The translations under genes and the position numbers were made by a program. The notes under the pieces were generated by a model. It was not told the DNA's origin, ran no database searches, and saw only the letters and a program-made list of their open reading frames with translations. Below are positions 57,700-64,000 of a DNA stretch of 64,000 nt, piece after piece. Origin of the DNA: Ectobacillus ponti (GTDB lineage Bacteria > Bacillota > Bacilli > Bacillales > Bacillaceae_G). The number at the start of each line of letters is the position of its first letter. The stretch's first letter is position 1. The stretch is taken from assembly GCF_024294785.1 (NCBI RefSeq), contig NZ_JANCLT010000004.1, forward strand, positions 131,843-195,842. The letters run 5' to 3'.

Positions 57700-58013
57700 G
57701 TATAACAGGGGAAAGGCGGGAATGCGCCAATATGCCAAGTGATCAGGGGATTCGGCAGATATTATGTGCAAACTCAGCATTCTGTTATACTACAAGAATT
57801 TATGGGAATTTTTGGTGCAATTTGTCGAATGAAATTTCTATGCAGAATGGGACATATTGACTACACTAGACTTAAGTTTCTGAATATTTCCAATTTTAAT
57901 TCGGATTCTTATTCGTATTTGTCAATCAAGCGAGGGGGGATGCAAGGCAAGAGAGCAGCTGCTGCCGCTGCACACGTCATACAAGTTCTTATTTCGAAAG
58001 GAGAGTGCCTTAC
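57700..58013 (+). other. Gene-free leader region before the symporter operon
   Basis: No supported gene; a frame that opens at 57739 runs into the DUF485 gene out of phase and has no ribosome binding site. A TTGACT near 57856 and AT-rich stretches suggest that the promoter of the DUF485-symporter operon is here, but no clear -35/-10 pair or operator was found. Confidence 0.4.
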
Positions 58014-58358
58014 ATGGAGATCAAACAAGAAGCGGTTTCCCGCGCGAGAAAAAATGAAATTGATTACACGGCTGTGGCTAACTCGTCAGAATTCAAGACG
58101 CTGCTGCAGGAAAAGAGAAAATTTATTGTTCCAATGTCCATCTTCTTCTTTTGCTTCTACATCGCCCTTCCACTCATGACTTCTTACTCCAAGGTATTAA
58201 ACACGCCGGCAATTGGGGCTATTACTTGGGCTTGGCTGTTTGCGATCGCCCAATTCATTATGACATGGGCGCTGTGCATCATCTACAGCAGGAAGGCTGA
58301 GTCCTTTGACAAGCTGTCTGACAAAATTCTGCAATCATTAGAGAAGGGGAGGGGCTAA
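58014..58358 (+). CDS. DUF485 membrane protein
   Basis: 114 residues from the ATG at 58014 behind AAAGGAGAG. Two membrane helices (about 40-62 and 75-95), with FIVPMSIFFFCFYIALP typical of DUF485. Proteins of this family are regularly encoded just upstream of ActP-type symporters, and here the next gene begins two bases after the stop. Probable partner subunit. Confidence 0.88.
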   Translation: MEIKQEAVSRARKNEIDYTAVANSSEFKTLLQEKRKFIVPMSIFFFCFYIALPLMTSYSKVLNTPAIGAITWAWLFAIAQFIMTWALCIIYSRKAESFDKLSDKILQSLEKGRG

Positions 58359-58360
58359 GA

Positions 58361-59923
58361 GTGAACGGCACAGTTAACACTACCGCATTTTCACTATTCC
58401 TAGTAATTGTACTTGGAACATTGGCAATCACATATTTTGCATCCCGAAAGACGAAGAACGCGAGCGACTTCTATACAGCTGGCGGAGGCCTTACCGGCTG
58501 GCAAAATGGTCTGGCCATTGCCGGCGATTACATGTCGGCTGCATCCTTCCTCGGTATTGCCGGAACAATTGCGCTGGCTGGATTTGACGGATTCTTCTAT
58601 AGCATCGGGTTCCTTGTGGCGTATCTTGTTGTACTGTACCTGGTGGCCGAACCACTCCGCAATCTGGGGAAATATACGCTGGCTGATATGATTGCGGCGC
58701 GGTTTGATCAACGTAAGGTGCGCGGCGTAGCTGCCTTGAACACAATGACGATTTCCATCTTCTACATGATTGCGCAGCTGGTAGGAGCAGGTGCACTTAT
58801 TAAATTATTATTGGGTATTGAGTATACTACCTCTGTACTGATCGTCGGAACGCTGATGACCGTGTACGTAATCTTCGGCGGGATGACTGCAACAAGCTGG
58901 GTGCAAATCGTAAAGGCAGTCATGCTGATGGCTGGAACGTTCATTATTTCCGTGATGGTTTTTGCCAAGTTTGGCTTCAGCCTTACTGAAATGTTCGCGC
59001 AGATGAAGACGGCAACACCGTTGAAGGAAGCTTTTTTGAATCCAGGCGTAAAGTACAAGAATGGTTTGGACACGCTTTCGCTAAACCTGGCACTTGTACT
59101 GGGAACAGCAGGCCTGCCGCACATTCTCGTCCGTTTCTTCACAGTAAAGGATGCCAAAACAGCACGCCAGTCCGTTGTATATGCAACATGGATGATCGGT
59201 GCTTTCTACATTATGACATTATTCCTTGGCTTTGGCGCCGCTGCCTTTGTTGGTAATTCCGCCATTGTCAAAGCAAATCCTGCCGGAAACATGGCAGCAC
59301 CGCTGTTAGCTCAAGCACTGGGCGGAAACCTGCTGTTTGCTTTCGTATCCGCTGTTGCATTTGCAACAATCCTGGCCGTTGTAGCAGGTCTTGTATTGAC
59401 AGCAGCTTCTGCTTTCGCGCATGACTTCTATAACGAAATTTTGCGAAAAGGCAAAGCAACAGAGAAAGAGCAGGTTGCAATGGCACGCTATGCCTCCATC
59501 GGTGTTGCGATTCTCTCCATTATTTTGGCACTGTTTGCCCAAACATTGAACGTGGCGTTCCTTGTAGCTTTGGCTTTTGCCGTTGCGGCAAGTGCAAATC
59601 TGCCGGTTATTCTGTTCACGATCTATTGGAAGCGCTTTAATACAACGGGAGCCATCTGCGGCATGCTGTTCGGCTTGATTACAGCAATTGTGCTTGTGGC
59701 AATCAGCCCGAATGTTTGGAATCCGGTTGCAGGCAAAGCGATTTTTGTGGGCACACCTCTGATTACATTGACAAACCCGGGCATTATCTCGATCCCTGTT
59801 GGCTTTATTGCAGCATATTTGGGAACGGTGCTGTCCAGCAGGAAGGTGGACCAAGCGAAATTTGATGAAATTTTGGTTAAGTCCAATACAGGACACGGTG
59901 TGAGTGGTGTTTCAAATCACTAA
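58361..59923 (+). CDS. Cation/acetate-type symporter (SSS family, ActP-like)
   Basis: 520 residues from a GTG with GGGGAGGGG upstream. Sodium:solute symporter with about 13 membrane helices. The family block TAGGGLTGWQNGLAIAGDYM is near residue 37-56, and GTAGLPHILVRFFTVKDAK lies in the middle. It fits the ActP group that takes up acetate or related monocarboxylates. Operon with the DUF485 gene; terminator follows. Confidence 0.88.
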   Translation: MNGTVNTTAFSLFLVIVLGTLAITYFASRKTKNASDFYTAGGGLTGWQNGLAIAGDYMSAASFLGIAGTIALAGFDGFFYSIGFLVAYLVVLYLVAEPLRNLGKYTLADMIAARFDQRKVRGVAALNTMTISIFYMIAQLVGAGALIKLLLGIEYTTSVLIVGTLMTVYVIFGGMTATSWVQIVKAVMLMAGTFIISVMVFAKFGFSLTEMFAQMKTATPLKEAFLNPGVKYKNGLDTLSLNLALVLGTAGLPHILVRFFTVKDAKTARQSVVYATWMIGAFYIMTLFLGFGAAAFVGNSAIVKANPAGNMAAPLLAQALGGNLLFAFVSAVAFATILAVVAGLVLTAASAFAHDFYNEILRKGKATEKEQVAMARYASIGVAILSIILALFAQTLNVAFLVALAFAVAASANLPVILFTIYWKRFNTTGAICGMLFGLITAIVLVAISPNVWNPVAGKAIFVGTPLITLTNPGIISIPVGFIAAYLGTVLSSRKVDQAKFDEILVKSNTGHGVSGVSNH

Positions 59924-59931
59924 TATAGGGG

Positions 59932-59960
59932 AGGAGCGCGTAGGCGCTCCTTTCTCTTTT
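59932..59960 (+). terminator. Terminator of the symporter operon
   Basis: AGGAGCGC / GCGCTCCT, four-base loop, TTCTCTTTT. Confidence 0.82.
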
Positions 59961-60066
59961 GGAAAAACAGTGGAGAAACGATCGCTTTAGGCAATCCGAA
60001 TCAGAATGACTCTGGCTACAAACAATAAAATGAGGTGGATTTCCATGTGGATGAATCATTCTAACG

Positions 60067-60095
60067 TTGCCATGTCCCAAACAGGCAAGTATAAT
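60067..60095 (+). promoter_or_regulatory. Promoter of cheY
   Basis: TTGCCA at 60067-60072, 17-base spacer, perfect TATAAT at 60090-60095. The predicted leader is about 110 bases. Confidence 0.6.
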
Positions 60096-60125
60096 GGGTG
60101 GTAGAGGATAGAATGCTGTTCTTCC

Positions 60126-60153
60126 ATATGCAGCCTGTTGCATATTATTTTTT
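60126..60153 (+). terminator. Terminator-like hairpin in the cheY leader
   Basis: ATATGCA / TGCATAT with a six-base loop, followed by TATTTTTT. It lies inside the transcript between the cheY promoter and the gene, so it may act as an attenuator. The stem is short and AT-rich. Confidence 0.4.
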
Positions 60154-60211
60154 ACCTTTCTATACGTAAAAATTTAATATACAAATTATTTATTAAGGAG
60201 TGCGAATGCTG

Positions 60212-60580
60212 ATGGCACACAAAATTTTAGTAGTGGATGACGCAATGTTCATGCGGACAATGATTAAAAACCTGTTAAAGAGCAGCCCGGATTTTGAAGT
60301 GGTTGGGGAAGCAGAGAATGGCAAGGATGCCATCCAAAAATATAAAGAACTGCAGCCGGATATTGTGACGCTGGATATTACCATGCCGGAAATGGATGGA
60401 CTGGAAGCATTAAAGGAAATCATGAAAATAGATGCAAAGGCAAAGGTTGTTATTTGTTCGGCCATGGGCCAGCAAGGTATGGTGCTTGATGCGATTAAGA
60501 ATGGGGCAAAGGATTTTATTGTAAAGCCATTCCAAGCAGACCGCGTAATTGAGGCGCTTACAAAAGTTTCCGCCATGTAA
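60212..60580 (+). CDS. cheY: Chemotaxis response regulator CheY
   Basis: 122 residues from the ATG at 60212, which gives the standard MAHKILVVDDA opening; ATG at 60206 is also possible behind AAGGAG. Single receiver domain: acidic pair Asp9/Asp10, phosphorylation site Asp55 (TLDITMPEMDG), conserved Ser in VICSAMGQ and Lys in FIVKPFQA. Phosphorylated by CheA, it binds the flagellar switch. Hairpin-rich spacer of 166 bases before cheA. Confidence 0.94.
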   Translation: MAHKILVVDDAMFMRTMIKNLLKSSPDFEVVGEAENGKDAIQKYKELQPDIVTLDITMPEMDGLEALKEIMKIDAKAKVVICSAMGQQGMVLDAIKNGAKDFIVKPFQADRVIEALTKVSAM

Positions 60581-60645
60581 GAGAGGCGCTTGTCTGTAGG
60601 AGAAAGCAAGACAGAGCATACTATCCTTAAAAGCCGCATATGAAA

Positions 60646-60682
60646 GGGCGCTGTATTCTGGACGGGAATAGCGCTCTTTTTC
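60646..60682 (+). terminator. Terminator between cheY and cheA
   Basis: GGGCGCT(G)TATT / AATAGCGCTC imperfect stem, then TTTTTCTC. A further small hairpin GGAGAC / GTCTCC lies at 60693-60708. Partial read-through to cheA is likely. Confidence 0.6.
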
Positions 60683-60746
60683 TCTACCTTTCTGGAGACA
60701 TCTGTCTCCGGGAAAGCAGGTACATATCGTGAAAGGAGGAAAGAAT

Positions 60747-62660
60747 ATGGCAAATGAATTGCTCACGATTTTTTTGGATGAGTCACAGGAGCATCTGCAG
60801 GCACTGAATGAGAATGTACTTCGTTTGGAGAGCAATCCTGCTGACATTGCTGTTGTGGGCGAAATCTTTCGTTCCGCCCATACTTTCAAAGGAATGTCCG
60901 CTACCATGGGCTATACAAATATGGCAAATCTCACTCATAAAATGGAGAATGTGCTGGATGAAATCCGGAATGGGAGATTGTCCGTTTCGGGGGAAGTCAT
61001 CGATGTCATCTTCGAGTGCATTGATTCGCTGGAAAAAATGGTGGCCGATGTGCAGCAAGGAGGCACGGGAAATATCTCGGTCAGCAGTACGATGCAGCGT
61101 CTGGAAGCATTCATGAACCGCGATCAGGCCAAGAGACAGATAAAGGATGAACAAGCTGTTGAGGCAGGACCTGCAGAAGCCACACATATTGTGCGGGTTA
61201 CCATTAGTGAGAGCGCGCTTCTGAAGGCTGTCCGGGCCATTATGTGCCTGGAGGCAATACAGCGTGTGGGAGAGCTTCTTGCGACAGAGCCGGCCATTGA
61301 TAAAATTGAAGCGGACGAGTTTGGCACACAGTTTGCTGCCTATCTGATTACGAATCATGATGCAGAGGAAGTCCGGCAAGCTGTGTTGTCTATTTCTGAA
61401 ATTGAGGCAGCGGAAGTGCAGTCGCTGGAGGAGAAGCAGGAAGAAGTGGCTTCGGCACCGGCTGCAGGCGCCACAGCAGCGCCGAAGCCGGCTGCTAAAG
61501 GTGCGAAGGTGGAAAGCCGGACAATCCGGGTTCAGCTGGAGAAAATTGAAAAGCTGATGAATATGTTTGAGGAAAGCGTGATTGAACGCGGAAGGATTAG
61601 TGAACTGGCAGATGCCATTGCAAATAAAGAGTTAATTGAACATCTGAATCGTTTGGGAGACATCTCAAAGGATATTCAGAATCTCTTGTTGAATATGCGC
61701 ATGGTGCCAATTGAAACGGTATTTAACCGTTTTCCGCGTATGGTGCGCTCTCTTGCCAAGGATTTAGGCAAGAAGATTGACCTGCAAATTGTGGGAGAAG
61801 ATACAGAGGTTGACAAGATCGTCATTGATGAAATTTCTGACCCGCTTGTACATTTGATCCGCAATGCCATTGACCATGGTGTTGAAACGGTGGAAGAACG
61901 GCTGCAGGCAGGGAAAAGTGAAACTGGTTTAATTAAGTTGGAAGCATTTCACAGCGGAAATCATGTTGTCATTCAAATTACGGATGACGGCCGCGGCATC
62001 AATAAAGTAAAGGTGCTGCAAAAAGCGATCAGTAAGGGGATCGTGACAGAAGCCGAGGCTTTAAAAATGTCTGACCGTGAAGTGCATGAGCTTATTTTCA
62101 GCTCCGGATTCAGTACAGCAGAAGTTGTTTCGGATTTGTCCGGCCGCGGTGTCGGCATGGATGTTGTAAAGCACACCATTCATTCCTTGGGCGGCCATCT
62201 TATGATTGAATCGGAGGAAGGAAGAGGAAGCACCTTTAGAATTGAGCTGCCGCTGACGCTTTCTATTATCCAATCAATGCTTGTGCAGACGAATGAGCGG
62301 CGATATGCCTTCCCGCTCGGAAATGTGGTTGAGGCGATTCGTGTGAGCCAAGAAGAAATTCAGGTAATTCAAGGCAAGCATGTATTAAACTACCGGGATC
62401 AGATTATTGAAGTAATTGGCCTCGGGGATGTATTCGGCGAGAAACAAGCAGAATCAGGTGGAGGCAGCATGATTCCTGTATTGATTGTGCGCAACACAAG
62501 ACGCAGCTACGGACTGATTGTAACCGGAATTATTGGCCAAAGGGAGATTGTCCTGAAATCACTGGGTGATTTCTTCGCCAATAGCTCTAAGTATTTCTCG
62601 GGGGCAACAATTCTCGGAGACGGCCGGGTAGTACTAATTGTGAATCCGGAAGTGTTTTAA
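60747..62660 (+). CDS. cheA: Chemotaxis histidine kinase CheA
   Basis: 637 residues from the ATG at 60747 (AAAGGAGGAAAG upstream). Hpt domain with phosphorylated His45 in SAHTFKG. CheY-binding P2 region at about 148-225. Ala/Pro linker near 240-255. Dimerisation P3 from about 258. ATPase with HLIRNAIDHG near 372 (N box), DDGRGI near 415 and GRGVGMDVV near 468. C-terminal CheW-like P5 domain. It passes receptor signals to CheY. Confidence 0.95.
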   Translation: MANELLTIFLDESQEHLQALNENVLRLESNPADIAVVGEIFRSAHTFKGMSATMGYTNMANLTHKMENVLDEIRNGRLSVSGEVIDVIFECIDSLEKMVADVQQGGTGNISVSSTMQRLEAFMNRDQAKRQIKDEQAVEAGPAEATHIVRVTISESALLKAVRAIMCLEAIQRVGELLATEPAIDKIEADEFGTQFAAYLITNHDAEEVRQAVLSISEIEAAEVQSLEEKQEEVASAPAAGATAAPKPAAKGAKVESRTIRVQLEKIEKLMNMFEESVIERGRISELADAIANKELIEHLNRLGDISKDIQNLLLNMRMVPIETVFNRFPRMVRSLAKDLGKKIDLQIVGEDTEVDKIVIDEISDPLVHLIRNAIDHGVETVEERLQAGKSETGLIKLEAFHSGNHVVIQITDDGRGINKVKVLQKAISKGIVTEAEALKMSDREVHELIFSSGFSTAEVVSDLSGRGVGMDVVKHTIHSLGGHLMIESEEGRGSTFRIELPLTLSIIQSMLVQTNERRYAFPLGNVVEAIRVSQEEIQVIQGKHVLNYRDQIIEVIGLGDVFGEKQAESGGGSMIPVLIVRNTRRSYGLIVTGIIGQREIVLKSLGDFFANSSKYFSGATILGDGRVVLIVNPEVF

Positions 62661-62681
62661 GGTGTGATGGGGAGAGTCCAG

Positions 62682-62706
62682 GGGGGTGCTGCGGCACCTC
62701 CTTTTC
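62682..62706 (+). terminator. Terminator of cheA
   Basis: GGGGGTGC / GCACCTCC, four-base loop, TTTTC. Confidence 0.7.
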
Positions 62707-62728
62707 TATGCGCACAACAGAAAAACAT

Positions 62729-62757
62729 TTGTCAAAAGGCAGGCTTTTAAGTTAATA
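62729..62757 (+). promoter_or_regulatory. Possible promoter of fliY
   Basis: TTGTCA at 62729-62734, 17-base spacer, TTAATA at 62752-62757, followed by an extremely AT-rich stretch. No sigma-D type motif was seen. Confidence 0.35.
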
Positions 62758-62796
62758 TATTATTATATTTAATTATATTATTTTTAGAGAGGAAAG

Positions 62797-62831
62797 AAAG
62801 CTGTCCGCACGGCTGATAGCTTTTTTGTTTT
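62797..62831 (+). terminator. Terminator hairpin in the fliY leader
   Basis: AAAGCTGTC / GATAGCTTT stem, then TTTTGTTTTT. It lies 67 bases before the fliY ATG and downstream of the possible promoter, so it either ends the cheA message or attenuates fliY. Confidence 0.6.
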
Positions 62832-62897
62832 TAGACAAAACTGAACGTATCAGAGTAAAAGCACAGGAATGCTGCACCAGGAGGGGGGCAAACAGCA

Positions 62898-64000
62898 ATG
62901 GAAAACAGCAAGGAGTTACTGACACAAGCCGAGATTGATGTTGTAGGAGAAGTCGCAAATATCTCCTTCGGTTCAGCCGCGACTGTTTTGTCCACGCTGC
63001 TGAATAAAACGGTCAGCATTACCGCGCCTCGTGTGGAGGTTGTAGCACTGCAGCAGGAGCAAATGGAGGTTCCGTATGTAGTGCTTGATATCGAGTTTAC
63101 CAAAGGGTTAAGCATGCAGAACTTGCTTGTGCTTAAGCAGGAGGTAGCGCTGGCGATTGCTGATTTAATGATGATGGGAACAGGTGAAATTGAGCCGGGC
63201 CGGGAACTGACAGACCTGGAGCTGAGTGCTGTCCAGGAGGCTATGAACCAAATGATGGGGTTTGCGGCCACCTCGATGTCCCAATTCTTCGGTGATACGG
63301 TGGACATGACGCCACCCGGCATTAAGGTTGTGGATCTGTGGCAGGAAATCCACAGTGTGTACGACTTAAGAGAAGGAGAATCTGTGGTACAGGTTTCCTT
63401 TGATTTACAGATCGGGGACTTTATCAGCTCCAAGCTTGTGCAAATTGTATCCGTAGAGAGTGTCAAAGCTATGGGCCGCAAGCTGCTGGGAGAAGCAGAA
63501 CCTGAAGCTCATAAGGAAATGCCGGCTCAGACGAACAGCAAGGAATTGCTGACGCAAGCTGAGGTTGACGTCGTGGGAGAGGTTGCGAATATTTCCTTCG
63601 GCTCGGCCTCCACCGTCTTGTCCACGTTGCTGAATAAGACGGTCAGCATTACCGCGCCTCGTGTGGAGGTTGTAGCACTGCAGCAGGAGCACATGGAGGC
63701 TCCATACGTAGTGCTTGATATCCAGTTCACCAAGGGGTTAAGCATGCAGAACTTGCTTGTGCTTAAGCAGGAGGTAGCGCTGGCGATTGCTGATTTAATG
63801 ATGATGGGAACAGGTGAAATTGAGCCGGGCCGGGAACTGACAGACCTGGAGCTGAGTGCTGTCCAGGAGGCTATGAACCAAATGATGGGGTTTGCGGCCA
63901 CCTCGATGTCCCAATTCTTCGGCGATACGGTGGACATGACGCCGCCCGGCATTAAGGTTGTGGATCTGTGGCAGGAGATCCACAGTGTGTACGACTTAAG
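62898..64000 (+). CDS. fliY: Flagellar switch phosphatase FliY with doubled CheC-like domain (3' end outside window)
   Basis: ATG behind AGGAGGGGGGC; open to the right edge, 367 codons visible. It opens MENSKELLTQAEIDVVGEVA. Each half is a CheC/CheX-type phosphatase domain: GEVANISFGSA holds the catalytic Glu and Asn of helix 1, and ELSAVQEAMNQMMG the second Glu-Asn pair. The second copy starts near residue 213 after a short acidic linker. A C-terminal FliN domain is expected beyond the window. It dephosphorylates CheY-P at the motor. Confidence 0.85.
   Translation, partial: MENSKELLTQAEIDVVGEVANISFGSAATVLSTLLNKTVSITAPRVEVVALQQEQMEVPYVVLDIEFTKGLSMQNLLVLKQEVALAIADLMMMGTGEIEPGRELTDLELSAVQEAMNQMMGFAATSMSQFFGDTVDMTPPGIKVVDLWQEIHSVYDLREGESVVQVSFDLQIGDFISSKLVQIVSVESVKAMGRKLLGEAEPEAHKEMPAQTNSKELLTQAEVDVVGEVANISFGSASTVLSTLLNKTVSITAPRVEVVALQQEHMEAPYVVLDIQFTKGLSMQNLLVLKQEVALAIADLMMMGTGEIEPGRELTDLELSAVQEAMNQMMGFAATSMSQFFGDTVDMTPPGIKVVDLWQEIHSVYDL
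62904..64000 (+). repeat. 630-bp in-frame tandem duplication within fliY
   Basis: Unit 1 runs 62904-63533; unit 2 starts at 63534 and continues past the edge. The period is exactly 210 codons. The first about 100 bases of the units differ at many third positions, then identity rises. 63105-63292 and 63735-63922 are identical over 188 bases, and only three scattered silent changes follow up to the edge. Confidence 0.9.

Noticed and set aside
57739-58179. 146-codon frame upstream of and overlapping the DUF485 gene
   Set aside because: No ribosome binding site, overlaps DUF485 out of phase, and starts beside a terminator.
60045-60104. 19-codon frame with a GAGGTGG ribosome binding site between the symporter gene and cheY
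   Set aside because: It contains the -35 and -10 of the cheY promoter and the peptide has no recognisable feature; evidence is too thin.

Overview
The window looks like a chromosomal segment of a spore-forming Bacillaceae species. Supporting signs are a class B (Bacillus-type) RNase P RNA, the bacillithiol genes bshA and bshB1, a CotD-type spore coat protein, a GpsB/PBP1 pair, a sporulation-associated ypjB, and a gene order that closely follows the tyrA-to-ypcP region of Bacillus subtilis. Base composition is near 50% G+C by eye, well above the Bacillus cereus group. The cheA/cheY genes next to a fliY with doubled CheC domains recall the cereus-type layout. I cannot name the genus with confidence. 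No IS element, prophage, CRISPR array, tRNA or rRNA gene was seen.

Layout. 1-4.8 kb: end of tyrA, aroA, ypiA, ypiB, ypiF. 4.9-6.9 kb: the menaquinol:cytochrome c reductase operon qcrABC. 7-10.2 kb: ypjA, ypjB, a YugP-type Zn peptidase, and a YitT-family membrane protein on the minus strand. 10.4-15.8 kb: a tightly overlapping run ypjD-dapB-(decayed mgsA)-bshB1-bshA-cca-birA. 15.8-18.1 kb: panBCD behind a leader that fits the pan RNA motif and has a terminator. 18.2-25.2 kb: dinG, ypmA, ypmB, aspB, dnaD, nth, ypoC. 25.4-28.7 kb: ponA and recU on the minus strand. 28.9-33.5 kb: yppC-G, a 32-codon membrane ORF, cotD, ypsA, gpsB. 33.6-39 kb: rnpB, ypsC, a 59-codon gene, the ypvA helicase, ypwA carboxypeptidase. 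39.2-41.5 kb: a three-gene ba3-type cytochrome oxidase operon on the minus strand. 41.8-43.9 kb: guanine riboswitch, xpt, pbuX. 43.9-47.2 kb: a DUF418 membrane protein, the alkylpyrone genes bpsA/bpsB, and a Fur-box-controlled 29-codon peptide. 47.3-53.3 kb: dynA, ypbS, a sulfurtransferase, a 6S-like RNA, ypcP. 53.4-57.7 kb: small genes, an EamA transporter, two RNase H-like genes, cspD. 57.7-59.9 kb: a DUF485/ActP-type symporter pair. 60-64 kb: cheY, cheA and a fliY that runs off the window.

Functional themes. Respiration is represented by the bc-type complex and a second, ba3-type oxidase. Biosynthesis covers aromatic amino acids, lysine/DAP, pantothenate, biotin ligation, bacillithiol and aspartate. 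Envelope functions are PBP1, GpsB, DynA and YpsA. DNA repair functions are Nth, RecU, DinG, YpvA and YpcP. Chemotaxis occupies the right end.

The most interesting non-routine items are: a clearly decayed methylglyoxal synthase gene between dapB and bshB1; a perfect 29-bp inverted repeat overlapping the aroA stop codon; the pan-type leader with two bulged adenosines; a Fur-box peptide gene; a 17/18 match to a Rex operator next to two unrecognised small genes; a structured 6S-like RNA with its own promoter and terminator; terminator-like hairpins ahead of cheY and fliY; and a 630-bp in-frame tandem duplication in fliY with a 188-bp stretch of complete identity, suggestive of gene conversion. 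I found no convincing evidence of an entirely new defence or metabolic system.
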